Assembly (NCBI GenBank): GCA_004194705.1
Contig: SADC01000034.1
Location: forward strand, 62,001-126,000
From: Ditylenchus dipsaci
Lineage: Eukaryota > Nematoda > Chromadorea > Rhabditida > Anguinidae
Direction of reading: 5' to 3'
DNA length: 64,000 nt
Below the pieces are notes generated by a model. It saw only the letters and a list, made by a program, of their open reading frames with translations, had not been told where the DNA came from and made no database searches. Made by a program: the position numbers and the translations under genes. Below are positions 12,586-24,734 of this stretch, piece by piece; the stretch's first letter is position 1; every line of letters starts with the position of its first letter.

Positions 12586-12816
12586 CCGTATTTTCTTTAA
12601 TTATAGACCCCCTCAACTTTGAGGTCTGTATCTCAGCGCAGAGTGAAAATTTTACAAATATCTTTTTTTGCGTTTTCTTAGCTCCCACGAGCTCTGCTGA
12701 TTCCACTTTTTAGATTTTGGTTGAGCACCCGAAAATCTCGAGATCGACACCAAATCTTTCTGATTTTCAGGAGGTTGAAAAATTATAGACCCGGGTCTCT
12801 AATTAGAGAAATACGG
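12586..12816. mobile_element. MITE with CCGTATTTTCT ends
   Basis: The ends CCGTATTTTCTTTAAT and (reversed) CCGTATTTCTCTAAT pair; the right flank is TA and the left CA. The inner halves are inverted around a short loop, including paired AGACCC words. Non-coding. Confidence 0.6.
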
Positions 12817-13399
12817 TATATAAGTCCTTGAAGTTGAAGGGAGAGGTGAGTAATTTAGTGGGAAGGGAGAAATTACAGCAACAAAAAAAATTGCTTTAGG
12901 TAGCCCACCTAACATCCAGGTAGCTTTTCTAACCTATCAAAGGTGGTCTGCCTACTTACCGCAAGGTTTATCTACCCTCAAATGATCTATCTTTTGTGCT
13001 CTTTTTCAGAATTTCAAACTGTGTATCAAGCCAGGTGGATTTCGGAAATGGGTGCCTATTTTGGGAACATGCCTTCCCAGGCATTAGAGACTTGACTGGT
13101 TTATTAGAGATTCAATTCAGGAAAATAGTTCTGGTACTATCAAACCGTATTCGGCACTCAATTTCAGGTAAGAATGGGCTAGTTCGATCGCACTTATTTT
13201 GAAATATTGTGAAAACTCATCCAACAATTCGATCATTTCAAATCTATTTGAAAGGCGGAAGAGAGCGAGGACGATGATGAGAGATTTGCTGCATTGTAAA
13301 CGGTACGAAAAGAACGAAATTGTGAACGCAAAACTTTTCCTCGTCCTCGCGTCATTGGAACGCCGTATTAGAGAATGCATGTGTAACAGGAAAAATTGG

Positions 13400-13620
13400 G
13401 GCTACTCGGTTTTACCCTCCCAAAAACAGCTACTCGGTTTTACATCTCACAATAATTTGAGGCTTAGCCCTCAGGCTTTGGCCCTTAGGCTTTGGCTCAG
13501 GGCCAAACCAATACTAATTTCAAGTTTTTTTTCTCAAAAGTACGCTTTTATGTACCTTCAAAAAATTATTGGGAGGGGTGAACCGAGTAGCTTTTTTGGG
13601 AGGGTAAAAACGAGTCGCGT
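13400..13620. repeat. Small palindromic element with telomere-like words in the loop
   Basis: Both arms contain CTACTCGGTTTTACCCTCCC-like sequence in inverted orientation. The loop carries a run of GGCTTAG/GGCTTTGG words. I see no clear target duplication. Confidence 0.45.
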
Positions 13621-13677
13621 CAAACTTGTGATAAAAGTAGAGAAGGGCTCATGAAGCAAGACAACCAGACTAATCCT

Positions 13678-13683
13678 TTATTG
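13678..13683 (-). terminator. Polyadenylation signal AATAAA of SmD2
   Basis: AATAAA on the minus strand, 80 nt past the SmD2 stop codon, in a GT-rich 3' region. Confidence 0.6.
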
Positions 13684-13762
13684 AGCCAACAGGACACAAC
13701 AACAATAACAACATGAAACTACAACGGAATTTGATGAAATTATCTAGCTGCTCATTCTTCGA

Positions 13763-14247
13763 TCAAGCACTTGTAGCAAGCGGATTTTTGAGAACTGAAA
13801 CCGTTTTGATCAGAAATGAAAGTTGGGGAAGAGGTTTACCCATGATAACGGAGTCTCCTCGCAAGAACATCTTCGAGATAAAACGATCTTGGCCACCGGC
13901 TTTGCGTTCTTCTTTGGCTTGCCCTTGCCTAAAAAAGTCATAGTCGAATAAATTTATCTGTGGAGTAAACACATACTTGACTTCGGAGTTTCTGTCCAGA
14001 GCTCACGAACATCTTCCAGGACCATATTGAAGTGTCTAAAAGAATGGAAAAGTTGAATCGAAAGAAAGACGAAAACAGTGAAAGTGTTACGATCGAACGC
14101 CTTCACGCGACCAAGCAGCTTCTTGTTGTTTCGGCAATTGACGAGAATTTGGGCGTTGTTCTTGAGAGCGATAGTGAGCACTGAAAGCGGACCCACCGAG
14201 AAATCATCAGTTTCGCCCTCCTTTTTCTCCACATTGCTAGCAGACAT
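13763..14247 (-). CDS. snrpd2: Small nuclear ribonucleoprotein SmD2
   Basis: SmD2 is a subunit of the seven-member Sm ring around spliceosomal snRNAs. Four coding exons are read on the minus strand: 14091-14247, 13977-14035, 13840-13928 and 13763-13794, with introns of 55, 48 and 45 bp. Exon 1 has [20 protein letters not shown] and [11 protein letters not shown] (Sm1 motif); exon 2 has [19 protein letters not shown]; exon 3 has a Lys-rich stretch then [12 protein letters not shown] (Sm2 motif); exon 4 has LKNPLATSA and stop. The order and length (about 110 residues) match SmD2. The exon 1/2 junction and a point in exon 3 (between the Lys-rich stretch and DRFISK) each appear to lack one G. Because SmD2 is essential, sequence error is the likeliest cause. 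A poly(A) signal lies at 13678-13683. The gene is antisense within the FHA-PHD gene span. Confidence 0.93.
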
Positions 14248-14277
14248 ATTGCTTTGGCTTGAATTCACTTCAAAATT

Positions 14278-14460
14278 CTGAAAATTGATATAAAAAAAAA
14301 TAAAATTTGCAAGAGAATACGTGACACACGTCTGACATACGACAGCACAAACAATAGAAATGAAAATTTGAATTTGAATTTTTTTGGTCTCACGCATTAA
14401 AGTGGTCCCCGCCTTTTGGAAATTCAAATTTCACCGTGTCGGGCACGGGCATGCCCTTTA
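14278..14460 (-). promoter_or_regulatory. SmD2 upstream region with a 3' splice site before the start codon
   Basis: A strong acceptor (polypyrimidine, then ATTTTCAG) ends 30 nt before the SmD2 ATG at 14247. It could receive a trans-spliced leader or be the end of a 5' UTR intron. The 160 bp behind it is the segment duplicated at 11826-11990. Confidence 0.45.
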
Positions 14461-14539
14461 ATGGGATTTTTGGGATTCCCGGCGTTCCAATCCCAGAAAT
14501 TTCGGAAATCCTGATCCTAAATACTAAGGTTGCATAATA

Positions 14540-15696
14540 CAGGGTGGCGCAATTTTTTCGGGTACATTTGTTTTGTTCATAACTTTTTAAATTCGCGGTC
14601 ATTTTTTTCGCTGACCAATCATTCAAAAGCCCTTTCTTGCCATTTTGTTTAAAAAAAGAAGGCGCCGATATGATTAAAAATCACCGAGATATGGCTGTTT
14701 TGTGAAGGCGTTGGGTTTTGACTGTTTATCCATGTGTTTCATACACATTTTTTAATAACAATTCAGATAGACATTTTATTGATAACAAATCATAACATGC
14801 GAAACAAAACCCCAACCAGGACTCAATGAACGTTTGCAAATGTTTGGTCCACACTTCTGCCACCAACAGCAATGCACCGGTTGAGACGCTGTTCATAGGC
14901 TTGAATTGATCGGTCAATCATCTGCTGAGGCAAATCTCGAAAGGCGTTTTGAATTCTTCTTGTCAGTTCATCCAAGTCGCTGATAGGAGATCGGTACACT
15001 TGGCTCTTGATCCAGCCCACAGAAAGAAGTCACAGGGAGTCAAGTCCGGAGAATATGGCGGCCAAGAAAGATTCGGAGAACCACGACCCATCCACCTGTT
15101 CGGAAAAACTGCTGTCAGATAGTTGCGCACAGCTAGAGACCAATGAGGTGGGCTCCATCCTAAACGAGAAAGCATTTTGTACACAATAATCATTAACCTT
15201 TAACCTACCTGCATAAAAATCAACTGCCCGAAATTTGCCCCCTGCTGAAGTTCCGGAACCACTTGATCTTGAAGGAGGCGGAGATATGAAGCACCATATT
15301 TGCCTCAGCAGATGATTGACCGATCAATTCAAGCCTATGAACAGCGTCTCAACCGGTGCATTGCTGTTGGTGGCAGAAGTGTGGACCAAACATTTGCAAA
15401 CGTTCATTGAGTCCTGGTTGGGGTTTTGTTTCGCATGTTATGATTTGTTATCAATAAAAATGTCTATCTGAATTGTTATTAAAAAATGTGTATGAAACAC
15501 ATGGATAAACAGTCAAAACCCAACGCCTTCACAAAACAGCCATATCTCGGTGATTTTTAATCATATCGGCGCGTTCTTTTTTTTAAACAAAATGGCAAAG
15601 AAAGGGCTTTTGAATGAGTGGTCAGCGAAAAAAAATGACCGCGAATTTAAAAAGTTATGAACAAACAAATGTACCCGAAAAAATTGCGCCACCCTG
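14540..15696. mobile_element. Palindromic mariner-superfamily derivative, 1157 bp (copy 1)
   Basis: The ends are CAGGGTGGCGCAATTTTTTC and its complement, with TA on both sides. The two arms are inverted repeats of about 400 bp, and each contains the same 3' end of a transposase gene (GGRSVDQTFANVH and stop). The 360-bp loop holds additional upstream transposase sequence in one orientation only: VVPELQQG, a small intron, then SPDLTPCDFFLW with the third catalytic Asp. The 5' half of the transposase is absent, replaced by an inverted copy of the 3' half. It cannot encode its own transposase. Differences between the arms match those of copy 2 at 32853-34014, so both derive from one palindromic parent. 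Confidence 0.92.
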
Positions 15697-15789
15697 TATT
15701 AAAAAAATCCCGATCCCAAATCCAAAAAAAACACGAACTGCCAAGCCTGATGAGAACACATAGAAAAAATTTGCGAGAAAGAAAAACAC

Positions 15790-16693
15790 GGTGCCATGGC
15801 ATTTCGTCCAAATTCAGTTCGTCCAAAGTCAATTCGTCCAAATGCAATTCGTCCAAAATGCAATTCGTCCAAAATTCAATTCGTCCAAATTTGAATTCCA
15901 AGTCGAAATTTTGTGGGAAAACGATTTTTACGACTACAGAATAACTTCAACCGCTCAGAAACCGTGCCAGAGTGACCGAAATCTGATAAAATCTGGTTTT
16001 TAGAGGGTTTACTGAAGGGGGACAAACTTTTGCAAAAACTGATAGAGCGAATCAGAATCGCAATGCGATCGGGTGAATCACTCAGAATTACACCACGAAT
16101 ATCTAAAACTATCCCAAACCACTCCAGCGACTCGAAAACACTGTTTAAGGTGGTTTGTAGTGGTTCGCGTCGTGGCGAAATATTTTTTCCTGCTAAAATA
16201 GCTTTGAACGGACCCGTAAGCTTCATGGTAGATAGTGAAACCATCTGAAACCTGCTAAAACGGGTATCCATCTCCATAATACTAAATGTTGGATTTAGCC
16301 TAAATTAAATAAAAAAAACATTGTATCTACCCATAATCCGGTCCTGAGTATGATTTTTTCATACAAAAACAGCTATTTGGACTGCAGAAACCCCAGTTAT
16401 CGAGTAGTTTCAGACCGCGCAGTATTTAGGTGGCAGTCGAAAGGACGTGGTGCTTGGGTGACTCTACTTAGGAAAAAATCAGAAACAGTCAGGTGATTGT
16501 ATTTGGCAGTGCCTAGATATCGGCACTCAGATGGAAATAAATTAATAAGAACCTTGACAGACTTCACCTTGCTTAAATTTGGACGAATTGCACTTTGGAC
16601 GAACTGACTTTTGGACGAATTGAATTTCGGACAAATGGCTTTAGACGAATTGAATTTGGACGAACTGCATTTTGGACGAAATGCCATGGCACC
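15790..16693. mobile_element. hAT-like non-autonomous element with TTCGTCCAAA arrays
   Basis: The ends read GGTGCCATGGCATTTCGTCC and the complement. Inside each end sits an array of about seven TTCGTCCAAA words, inverted relative to the other end. Flanks GAAAAACAC (left) and GAAAACAC (right) are a target duplication differing by one A. The centre has no recognisable gene. Confidence 0.8.
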
Positions 16694-16823
16694 GAAAACA
16701 CTGCTTGTCTCCGCCTTTCTCCGCACATTGCATTAAAACACATTGCCAAAACAGGATTTCGAATCAAGGCGGGGCATAAATTTAAGAAAATACTGTAGTT
16801 TTTTACAAAAATGCTTTTTTTAG

Positions 16824-19800
16824 TTTGAACGAGCCATCCCTGGGCATAAATACTTTGGATACACCATCAAAGGTATCCGCCTGCATCCGGAGAAGACTCG
16901 TGCTTATATGCAAATCTCCTCCGACCGTGTTGCTCCCCACGAAGCTTTCCCGGCCACTGTCACCAAGGTGCTTCCTCAGGCCACCATTGCATCAGCTAAT
17001 GCCACGGTCGCTGCTGTTGTAAGTCTTGCCCTTTTCAATTAAACTTGATCAATTGAGAAAACAAATAATGGCTGTAACTAAATTTGTCTGAATAATTTCC
17101 GAATAAGTACTAATGGTGTTCTTTCTAATTAAAGTATCCTAATGAGTGTTCTTTTTTAATAAGTTAATCTGTTTTAGGTGTCACTACCAGCCAGCACATC
17201 CACTCCTCTCTCCTGTTCGTCTACCTCCACCACTAGTGGTCTGAACAGTTTGATGTCTGGTCTATCCTCCAACTCCCTCCAGACCAACCACCACCCTGGC
17301 TAATGCAGCAACATCAGCATGCGGCTGCAGCAAGCGCTCTGGCTGCTGCCGCCAACCTGTCTGCAGATGATGTGGCTGCTGTTTCTGCACATCTCAGGAC
17401 TGTGGCCGCCGCTGATGCTCTCAATTCCTGGAACAGCAGTCTGTATCAATTGACCCGTATACTACTTTTCAATTGTTAACACTCCAACTCTTGAACGACC
17501 AGTTTGGCGAGGCACTCAGAACTTAATGCGAGCATGTTTGATAAGATAACATGTTTTATTAGTCCCGTTATGATTACCGTATTTCCTCTAATAAAGCCCT
17601 CCCCAAAATCCGCTATTTCTTAAATTGATTCTCCTCCTTTATACCGGGTTTTTGTTTTCGTACGCCACATATGTTATATACCAAAATGTAGCTGCGAATC
17701 TGCGCTACATTTTGGTATATAACATATTGTGCGTTCGAAAACAAAACCCCGGTATAAAAGGAGGAGAATGAATTTAAGAAATAGCGGATTTTGGGAGGGC
17801 TTTATTAGAGGAATACGGTAGGTGGTCGAAAATACAATTTTGATATACCTTATTTTTAAAAAAATTAAAAAAAAATTTAACTCGCTAAGCAAACCCGGAA
17901 TTTCGACACCATATTCGTATTCATCACGACCGATTTGATCATACAACTGCCCTTTATCACTGCCGAACACAAATATAATGTCGAAATTCCGGTTTGCTTA
18001 GTAAGTGAAAACTTTATATAAGAAATGTTTCAGCATAAACTTCTCAGTCCATTCCACCAAATAAGTCGCTGAAGTGTTACGTTGCTAATTTATTAGGAAA
18101 TCACATTTGAAAAATTTCAGTCTACACCAGCAAAACCCCACCTCTATGGAAGTGCTTTTCCGGCAGCAGCGGCAGCTGCAGCCGCCTACTTCCAAGGAGC
18201 AGCAGGAGCACCAGCAGCAGCCCTTTGGCCCAATGTAGCACAGTGGAGAGCAGCATTGGGCAAGGAGCTGCAACCGCATCCAATACTCCTACTGACTGGG
18301 TTCAGTTCAACCAACAGAAAGCTGCGGTAGCAGCGGCTTATGGTTTAGCTAATTCTTCTGCCAATAGTCTCCAGCAGCTAAGGTTGCCCTATTCCCAACC
18401 CTTACAACAGAATACAAGTGGACTGCCCGCACCTATGCCCTTGGACCTCAAGTCACTTCTAATGCCAACTGCTTGCCCACCTCTTCCAACAGTGGTTTCA
18501 TGCCTCAAATACTCTCACCCTGTGCAATAGGTGTGGTGGGTAGTTCTGCTAGTGGAGGGTATGGTGGAGTTATTACTTCAGCCAATGCCACCTCATCTAT
18601 GGGATCATCTATGTATAGCACTAGTTTCGGGTGCTCTACAACAGCACCAAACTCAAATAGTGCTTATTCCTCCTGTACATCAGGGCTGGACCTATGAAGC
18701 CAGCTCAACAATATCAGCTGCAGCAACGGGAGTCCCCATCAATATCAGCCAAGTTGGCGGCAGCTGCTGCTTCAGCAACTAAAGAAGAGCTTGAAGCAGC
18801 AACAAGAGCGGGTGGGTATATTGTAATATAAAAATTAACGCCGATTGTAAAATGTTCCAATTGTTCACAATTACTTCATTACGATGTACTGTCGTATTTT
18901 GAAGGTTCAACTGTATGTAAGCAAAAAAATAAGAGTTTTGAAAGATTACAGTGAAAAAAAAAATTGATGAAATTCAAAAATTCTTTTTGATTTTAGGCGG
19001 AAATTTGAAAAATGTTGCAAAATATGTTAGGTGGTGGTTTATTGATGGTAATTGGACCGGTTTTGGACCGGACAGGATTGGGGGTGGCGATTGAACGAGG
19101 TTGGCGGTTCATCAAGTGGCGATTTATTTCCTTTGTCTCTGTGCTGGCCAACCAATTTTCGCCTAGGTGGCGGTTTATTCAGGCTCGACTAACCAAAAAA
19201 TCGCTTTTCGATTATGAGTCTATCGACGTTAACAGAATTTAAAATTTCCTTTTTGGTCAAAAAGGCACAAAACGGACGGTTTAAAAAAAGTTTTAACACT
19301 ATTAGGTAGCCCTCTGATTCTAGTTTCTATTTAAGTACTATTTTTGCAACATCTGTGCAAAATATGGCATATAAAGAAAGACAAGAGTATGAGCCAAATT
19401 GTGTGGCTGACTTCCTCCATACTTTTACCTTTCTGTGCTACATTTCGCAAAGTTGTTGCAAGAAATCTTACCTCGTTAAAATTTAGAATCACAGGGATAC
19501 CTGATAGTATGAACGCTTAAAAAAGTGAGCAGTTTTATGCATTTTTGCCCAAAACAAAAAAATCTACTTTATTGCATCCGCTGGTCATTTTTTCTCTAAC
19601 TCGAAGCACTTTTAGTTTAGAAGTTATTTTAGAGAGGCAAACTATACCATTCATGACCCTTACACAAAAGCATCTAGATTCTAGACCTCCAACCAAAATT
19701 TTCCATTTTTAGCCGCTGCTTGGCCATCCATTCCTCCCTGTTCCTCAGCTTCCAGCACCTCAGCTCGCACTCAACTACCTCCGAGTCTTGCGTCAGTTTT

Positions 19801-22800
19801 ACCGGCTGCTCTGGCTGCTCGACAGGCTGGTGTCCCTCTCTCATACATCGCCAACCCTTCTTCCTTATCTATTGGTCAAAGGATACCCATCGCTACTGCA
19901 CTTGCGGCGTATCCAACAACACCATGAATGGAGGACCAGTACCCACCTCAGTCAAGAACCAGGTAACTAAACCAAAATATCGTGTCATAATATCCTCCAT
20001 TAAATTTTAAAAAAATATTTAGAATACCCCACCTCTAAACTACCTAGTCCAACCACCTCACAGCAACTGGACTGGCGATCCAGTGCCGCGGCAGCTACCT
20101 TCTTAGGTAATGAAGAGCGCCGACTGTTGAGCTCACCCTCCACAGCCACAAATCTGGGCACTCCACCACCCTTCCAATTAAATTGGAACAGAGGTCGAGG
20201 AATTCGTCCACCTCTTTGTCTTCTATATCCTCACATTCAACCTTCACCAATAGGGGTCCTACAAACAACTGTAAGTCAACTATTTACAGTTAAAATTTCG
20301 GAAAAGTTCAAAATTGGGAAGGCCAATAAAAACGGCTCTAACTGAATCTAACATTTAAAGGTCGGAATTTCACCAGCACATTACTGAATTCTACCAGCAA
20401 AATTTATATTGTCACTCTTCTTCGAGATTTTGTTGTAATTTCCCTAATTCTTTTGCACTAGAATGTAGCCATTGATCTTGGCTTTCTAGCATTAAACTTA
20501 GCTAGATTGTTTAAGGAATGTAAATATTTAGAGGATACGGAGATTCCTGATGTTGTTGTTGCTGCTGTTGAAGAGCCAGTGCGTGCTAATCTGTTGGGCT
20601 TTGCCCGCGTAGCTTCGAATCCTGCCGACTGCGCCTCTGTTGTATCCTAGCGGAAGGGAAGGAAGGAGAGAGATCGGAACACAGCAGAAGAAGAGAACAG
20701 AGAGAAAGAGAGCACACGACTGGCTTATAGCTTTATTCACACAACAACTGATCTGAACAAGACGATCAGATCCTTATATACTAACAAGGAAGACAAAGAG
20801 CGTCGAACCGCTACGAGACAAATGACGGTTCGAACACAGGACACAACAGTTTTAAAGACAGGAGACATTTACAGCTACCTTTTGACATGGATTTTTTTTG
20901 ATGATCCCAAAAGGTCGTGAGGACTTTCAAGGTTTGAAATAAAGCTTGAGGCAAAGCGAGAGAAATATTGGTAACAGTAGAACCTCATACTCTCCTATGG
21001 AGGTGAAAAACAAAGGTAAAACAAATGTCTTTCCTACCCCTTTAAAAAATAGACGTTTCTCAAAGTTATAAAAGTCTATTTTCTTTAATATTCAGCTAAC
21101 TTTGACAGCTCGCTAGAAAGCTAAGATCTACGGCTACATGCTAGTGCCATTCTTTTTAAATTACAACGAACCCGAAATGAAAATGCTAATATAAATTTAT
21201 TGGCAAAAATTAAATAATTTGCTGGTGAAATTCATACTATTGAAAGCGCGATTCAATTCGAGCCATGAAAAATTGAAAATTGAATTAAACAAAAATCATC
21301 TAAATACAATTTTTTACAAAAGCTACTTTTAGTGGCACAAAGCCCTAACCAACCCGAAGTGTCCACCGAAGATTTGATGTCCAAAGCCTCCTGCTCCAGT
21401 GTTACTGAACCCACACCCACAGCTACCACCATAAACTCGCTGGCAGCCGCCATTTCGACCATGAAGGAGGAGTGGGAGCAAGCAAGGGTGGCAGGAAGGT
21501 GGCCCAAGTCGCTCCCTAACCCCCAGAAACCGCCAGCCAACAAAAGTCGTTGAAGAGAACCAAGACTGCCGACTTGGATCTAGCCAAAGGGGAGCTGAAC
21601 GGTGGAGACGAGCTGAAGCAACTGCAGTTGGCAGCTGCACAAGCGGCTAGTTTGGCTTCTGAGGTGCTGGAAAGACCAGCTTTTGTGAGAACACCAGATG
21701 CAGCGGGTGAAGAGGTGCTACCTCCTTCATCCATTGTGGTCAAGATGATGGAGTGCGACAGTTCAGTACCATCACCACCTAAGCTTGGTTGCTCGGCAAT
21801 CTAGGCACTACAGGCCACAATGGTCAGCACAACAATGAAAATGCTTCGGATTCTGGTAAAACTTTAAGATTTTATGATAAAAGTTGGATACAAATTAGGG
21901 TGGGTAATGGCCATATGGCGAAATATGGCCGAGCCATTTCAAAATGGCCGGCCATCTGACAAACTTTTATACTCATGACTGTAAAAAGGGCCGGGCCATG
22001 TGGCCGATTTCAAAATAGCCAGCCATTTGAAATTGAAAGCCCACAAATTTGAAAATTTGCTAATCTCCTATAGATGCAAATATAATTTACCCCAAATTTC
22101 AGTGGCTTCTAACCTTCAAGACCTTGTTCCTACCAGTCCTCCATTCCGCTATCACCACCCAGAGCTCCATGTCCCCAGACCAGAAAGAGTCCTGAGTCGG
22201 CTTCCCGTTCCCGCTTCCAGGTAATTTTATTGTGATACGAAACAAAAAACCGGCCGGAGTCTGTTTTACGACCACGGCCCAAATGGGGTCTAGGCCATTC
22301 CTAGGGGTGTAAAACACGCTAAAAACGATGGAAACATGTTTTTGGGGCGCGGACGACACTTTTTCGGACAAAAATTTTTCGACCTACCTTGGTCCCCCTT
22401 ATGTTTTTGGTCAAAATTTCAAAATTTTTGCCCTGGTCCCCCCTGTTGTTTTGCGTATTTTTTCAAATCTTCTTTGTTCTTTTAAAACACACCTAAGCCT
22501 AAGCCTAAGGCCTAAGCCTAAGCCTAAGGCCTAAGCCTAAGGCCTAAGCCCAAGCCTATGCTTAAACCTAAAGACAATGTATAAACTCAAGAAACGCCTT
22601 AACAAATCTTTATTCAACAAATAAACGAACGGAGATAAACAACACTACGAGTTACTCAAATATTATGTCATCGTCATCATCGTCAATGATTTCTTCATCT
22701 TCATGAACTTGCGCATCTGCCGGATTGAAAAAGAGCCCAACAATTCGTAAAAATTCGTCGAAACGATCCACTCCTTTTTGCGCGCAAATCTTATAAAAAA

Positions 22801-23740
22801 AATACCCACAAAACAACAGGGGGGACCAAGGCAAAAATTTTGAAATTTTGGCCAAAAACATAAGGGGGACCAAGGTTGGTCGAAAATTTTTTTCGGAAAA
22901 AGTGTCGTCCGCGCCCTAAAAACATGTTTTTTATCGTTTTAGCGTGTTTTACACCCCTAGGAATGGTCTAGACCCCATTTGGGCCGTGGTCGTAAAACGA
23001 ACTTTAGCCAAAAAACCAAACAAGTTCTCCTATTCAGCGCCCAAAAAGTACTGTTCTTCCAACGACTCCAGGTCGAGCTGGATCAAACAGGAGGAAAAAG
23101 AGGACTTGGCAAGTCGAGTTTCCAAGAAAAAGAAGAAAAAAGAGGCCAAAAACAACAATCAAGATGATGAAAACGACGAGGAGGGGAAGAAGATGAATCC
23201 GGCAAAGGAGAAAAGCCAAAACCCATCAAACAAACTCGCAAAAGCAATGAAGTGGCTAGGCTACTCAACGACCTAACCGCCGGAAACTGTAATGATAATA
23301 ATAATAATAGTGCAATAAAAATAAAAAAATCAAAAAAACATAAGAAAAATAGAGAAAAGTGTGGTGGGGAAAAGCCGCAAAATGGCAAAAAAGAGAAACT
23401 AAGTAAAAGAAAAGTAATGAAAATGGTGATAAAACTGAAAGAAGACAAGTTTTTGGACGCAATCGTGAGTGAATTTAACTTATTTTGTTTGTTTTAAAGG
23501 CTCATGGCAACATCAGGCAGAGCGCACCATTAGAACCTCTTCCAAACACTGCAATGGAGATAGTGCTCAGCCAGATCTACCAAATGGCCATTTGTTGGGC
23601 AGTGCTGATAGGAAAAGAGAACACTGAGGTTGGAGGAAAGGAAACTGAAAGAGATGCAAAAAAAGAAACAGCACAAGATGATGCGCCAGATCAGCGATGA
23701 AAGTAGTGCGGACAGTGATGCAGACAATTCTCAAAAGGTG
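16824..23740 (+). CDS. Central exons of the predicted FHA-PHD protein: low-complexity Ala/Ser/Gln/Pro and Lys/Glu segments
   Basis: Exon-like blocks with protein-like composition and plausible splice sites lie at 16824-17018, 17178-17460, 18120-18811, about 19712-19960, 20020-20270, 21330-21855, 22100-22220, 23010-23275 and 23500-23739. The first begins FERAIPGHKYFGYTIKGIRL, the most conserved-looking piece, which I do not recognise. Others encode poly-Ala (18160-18185), Ser/Thr/Pro stretches, a Lys/Glu-rich stretch (RVSKKKKKKEAKNNNQDDEN) and a charged, probably coiled block (LEERKLKEMQKKKQHKMM). The protein-like frame switches several times inside single blocks (for example near 18470, 18520 and 18690), which I attribute to one-base errors. 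Assignment to the FHA gene is inferred from strand and position. A separate gene is possible. Confidence 0.5.
17577..17818. mobile_element. MITE with CCGTATTTCCTCTAATAAA ends, near-perfect palindrome
   Basis: The whole 242 bp folds into one hairpin: CCGTATTTCCTCTAATAAAG at the left pairs with the right end, and the pairing continues to a short loop at about 17695. TA flanks both sides. The high arm identity suggests a recent or recently homogenised copy. It lies in an intron of the FHA-PHD region. Confidence 0.8.
21900..22015. repeat. GGCCAT-rich inverted block
   Basis: The block starts TAGGGTGGGTAATGGCC, a hAT-like end, and carries eight or so GGCCAT/ATGGCC words in inverted halves. No matching right terminus or duplication is visible, so it is a partial element. 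Confidence 0.45.
22261..22999. repeat. Long inverted repeat between FHA-PHD exons, with a telomere-like array in the loop
   Basis: Arms of about 220 bp (22261-22480 and 22790-22999) are inverted copies; both contain TTTTACGACCACGGCCCAAA-type ends and ACCTTGGTCCCCCTTATG. The loop includes about twelve GCCTAA-type units at 22492-22560 and a CATCATCGTC stretch. It is probably a decayed foldback or MITE-like element. Related fragments occur near 35200-35330 and 61740-61830. Confidence 0.7.
22492..22560 (-). repeat. Interstitial telomere-like array, (TTAGGC)n type
   Basis: The plus strand reads CCTAAG GCCTAA units, about twelve in a row with small interruptions; the complement is TTAGGC. Shorter or more decayed runs occur near 9750-9805, 38027-38056 and 46515-46580. 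Confidence 0.6.
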
Positions 23741-24734
23741 GGTAACTTTTATGTCAATTTAAATTGTCGGAAAAAACTGGCATGAAGCAACTTACTAACT
23801 TGCCAGACAGTTTGGAAAAACGATAGGGTGGCTAGGTAAAGTATCTAAAATGTGATTAAAACATATAGTGGCTATCTCTTTAAACTATAGTTTGTTTACA
23901 TCATTTCCCAAAATTGGTTGTTGTAAGCAGGCATTTGCACGGACGGCCCGGGCCGTAATTTTTAAAATATCCGGTGGGCAGAGCCTAAAAGCGACGGTCT
24001 GGCTCGGAAAAGCCCGCGATAAATAATTATTCATTCTGCTCTTTTTAAATTCTCAAAATTAAGTTCTAACTACTAATTCTCTTAGACTTTAAAAAATTCA
24101 ACCCCTCTAGGCGCGGCCAAAAACGTTCACCCGGGCTGAGCTGAAGTAATCAACAAAAATTTAAAAAATTTTCCCTTGTTTTTCCTGGCATAGTTTTCGG
24201 TAATTTTACCTAATCTTGAACAACTTCATCAAAAACAACTTGAGTTTTTTCTCTCAAAAGCACATTTTTGTTATATCCGGAATTCTTTCATGCAATTATA
24301 ATGAAATTTATCCAGATTCTTTTCTACCTTCTTTAAAAATAGGGTTGTCGAATCGAACGTTCGATTTCGAACTTCGAGTCAAATGTTCGAGATTTTTTCG
24401 AACGTTCGACTTCGAACCGAACGTTCGTTCGAAAATTTTCGAACCCGAACTTCGAACCGAACGTTCGATTCGAAAATTTCAAACTCGAACTTCGAACCGA
24501 ACGTTCGATTCGAAAATTTCGAATTCAAACTTCGAACCGAACGTTCGATTCGAAAATTTTCGAATTCAAACTTCGAACCGAACGTTCGATTCGAAAATTT
24601 TCGAATTCAAACTTCGAACCAAACGCTCGATTCGAAAATTCTTGAATTCGAATCGAACGTGTAATTAGGGAAATTTAGAACTTTTTACCAGATATTTTTA
24701 TAATTTTAGTCATAATTTCGTGACCTTTATTAAA

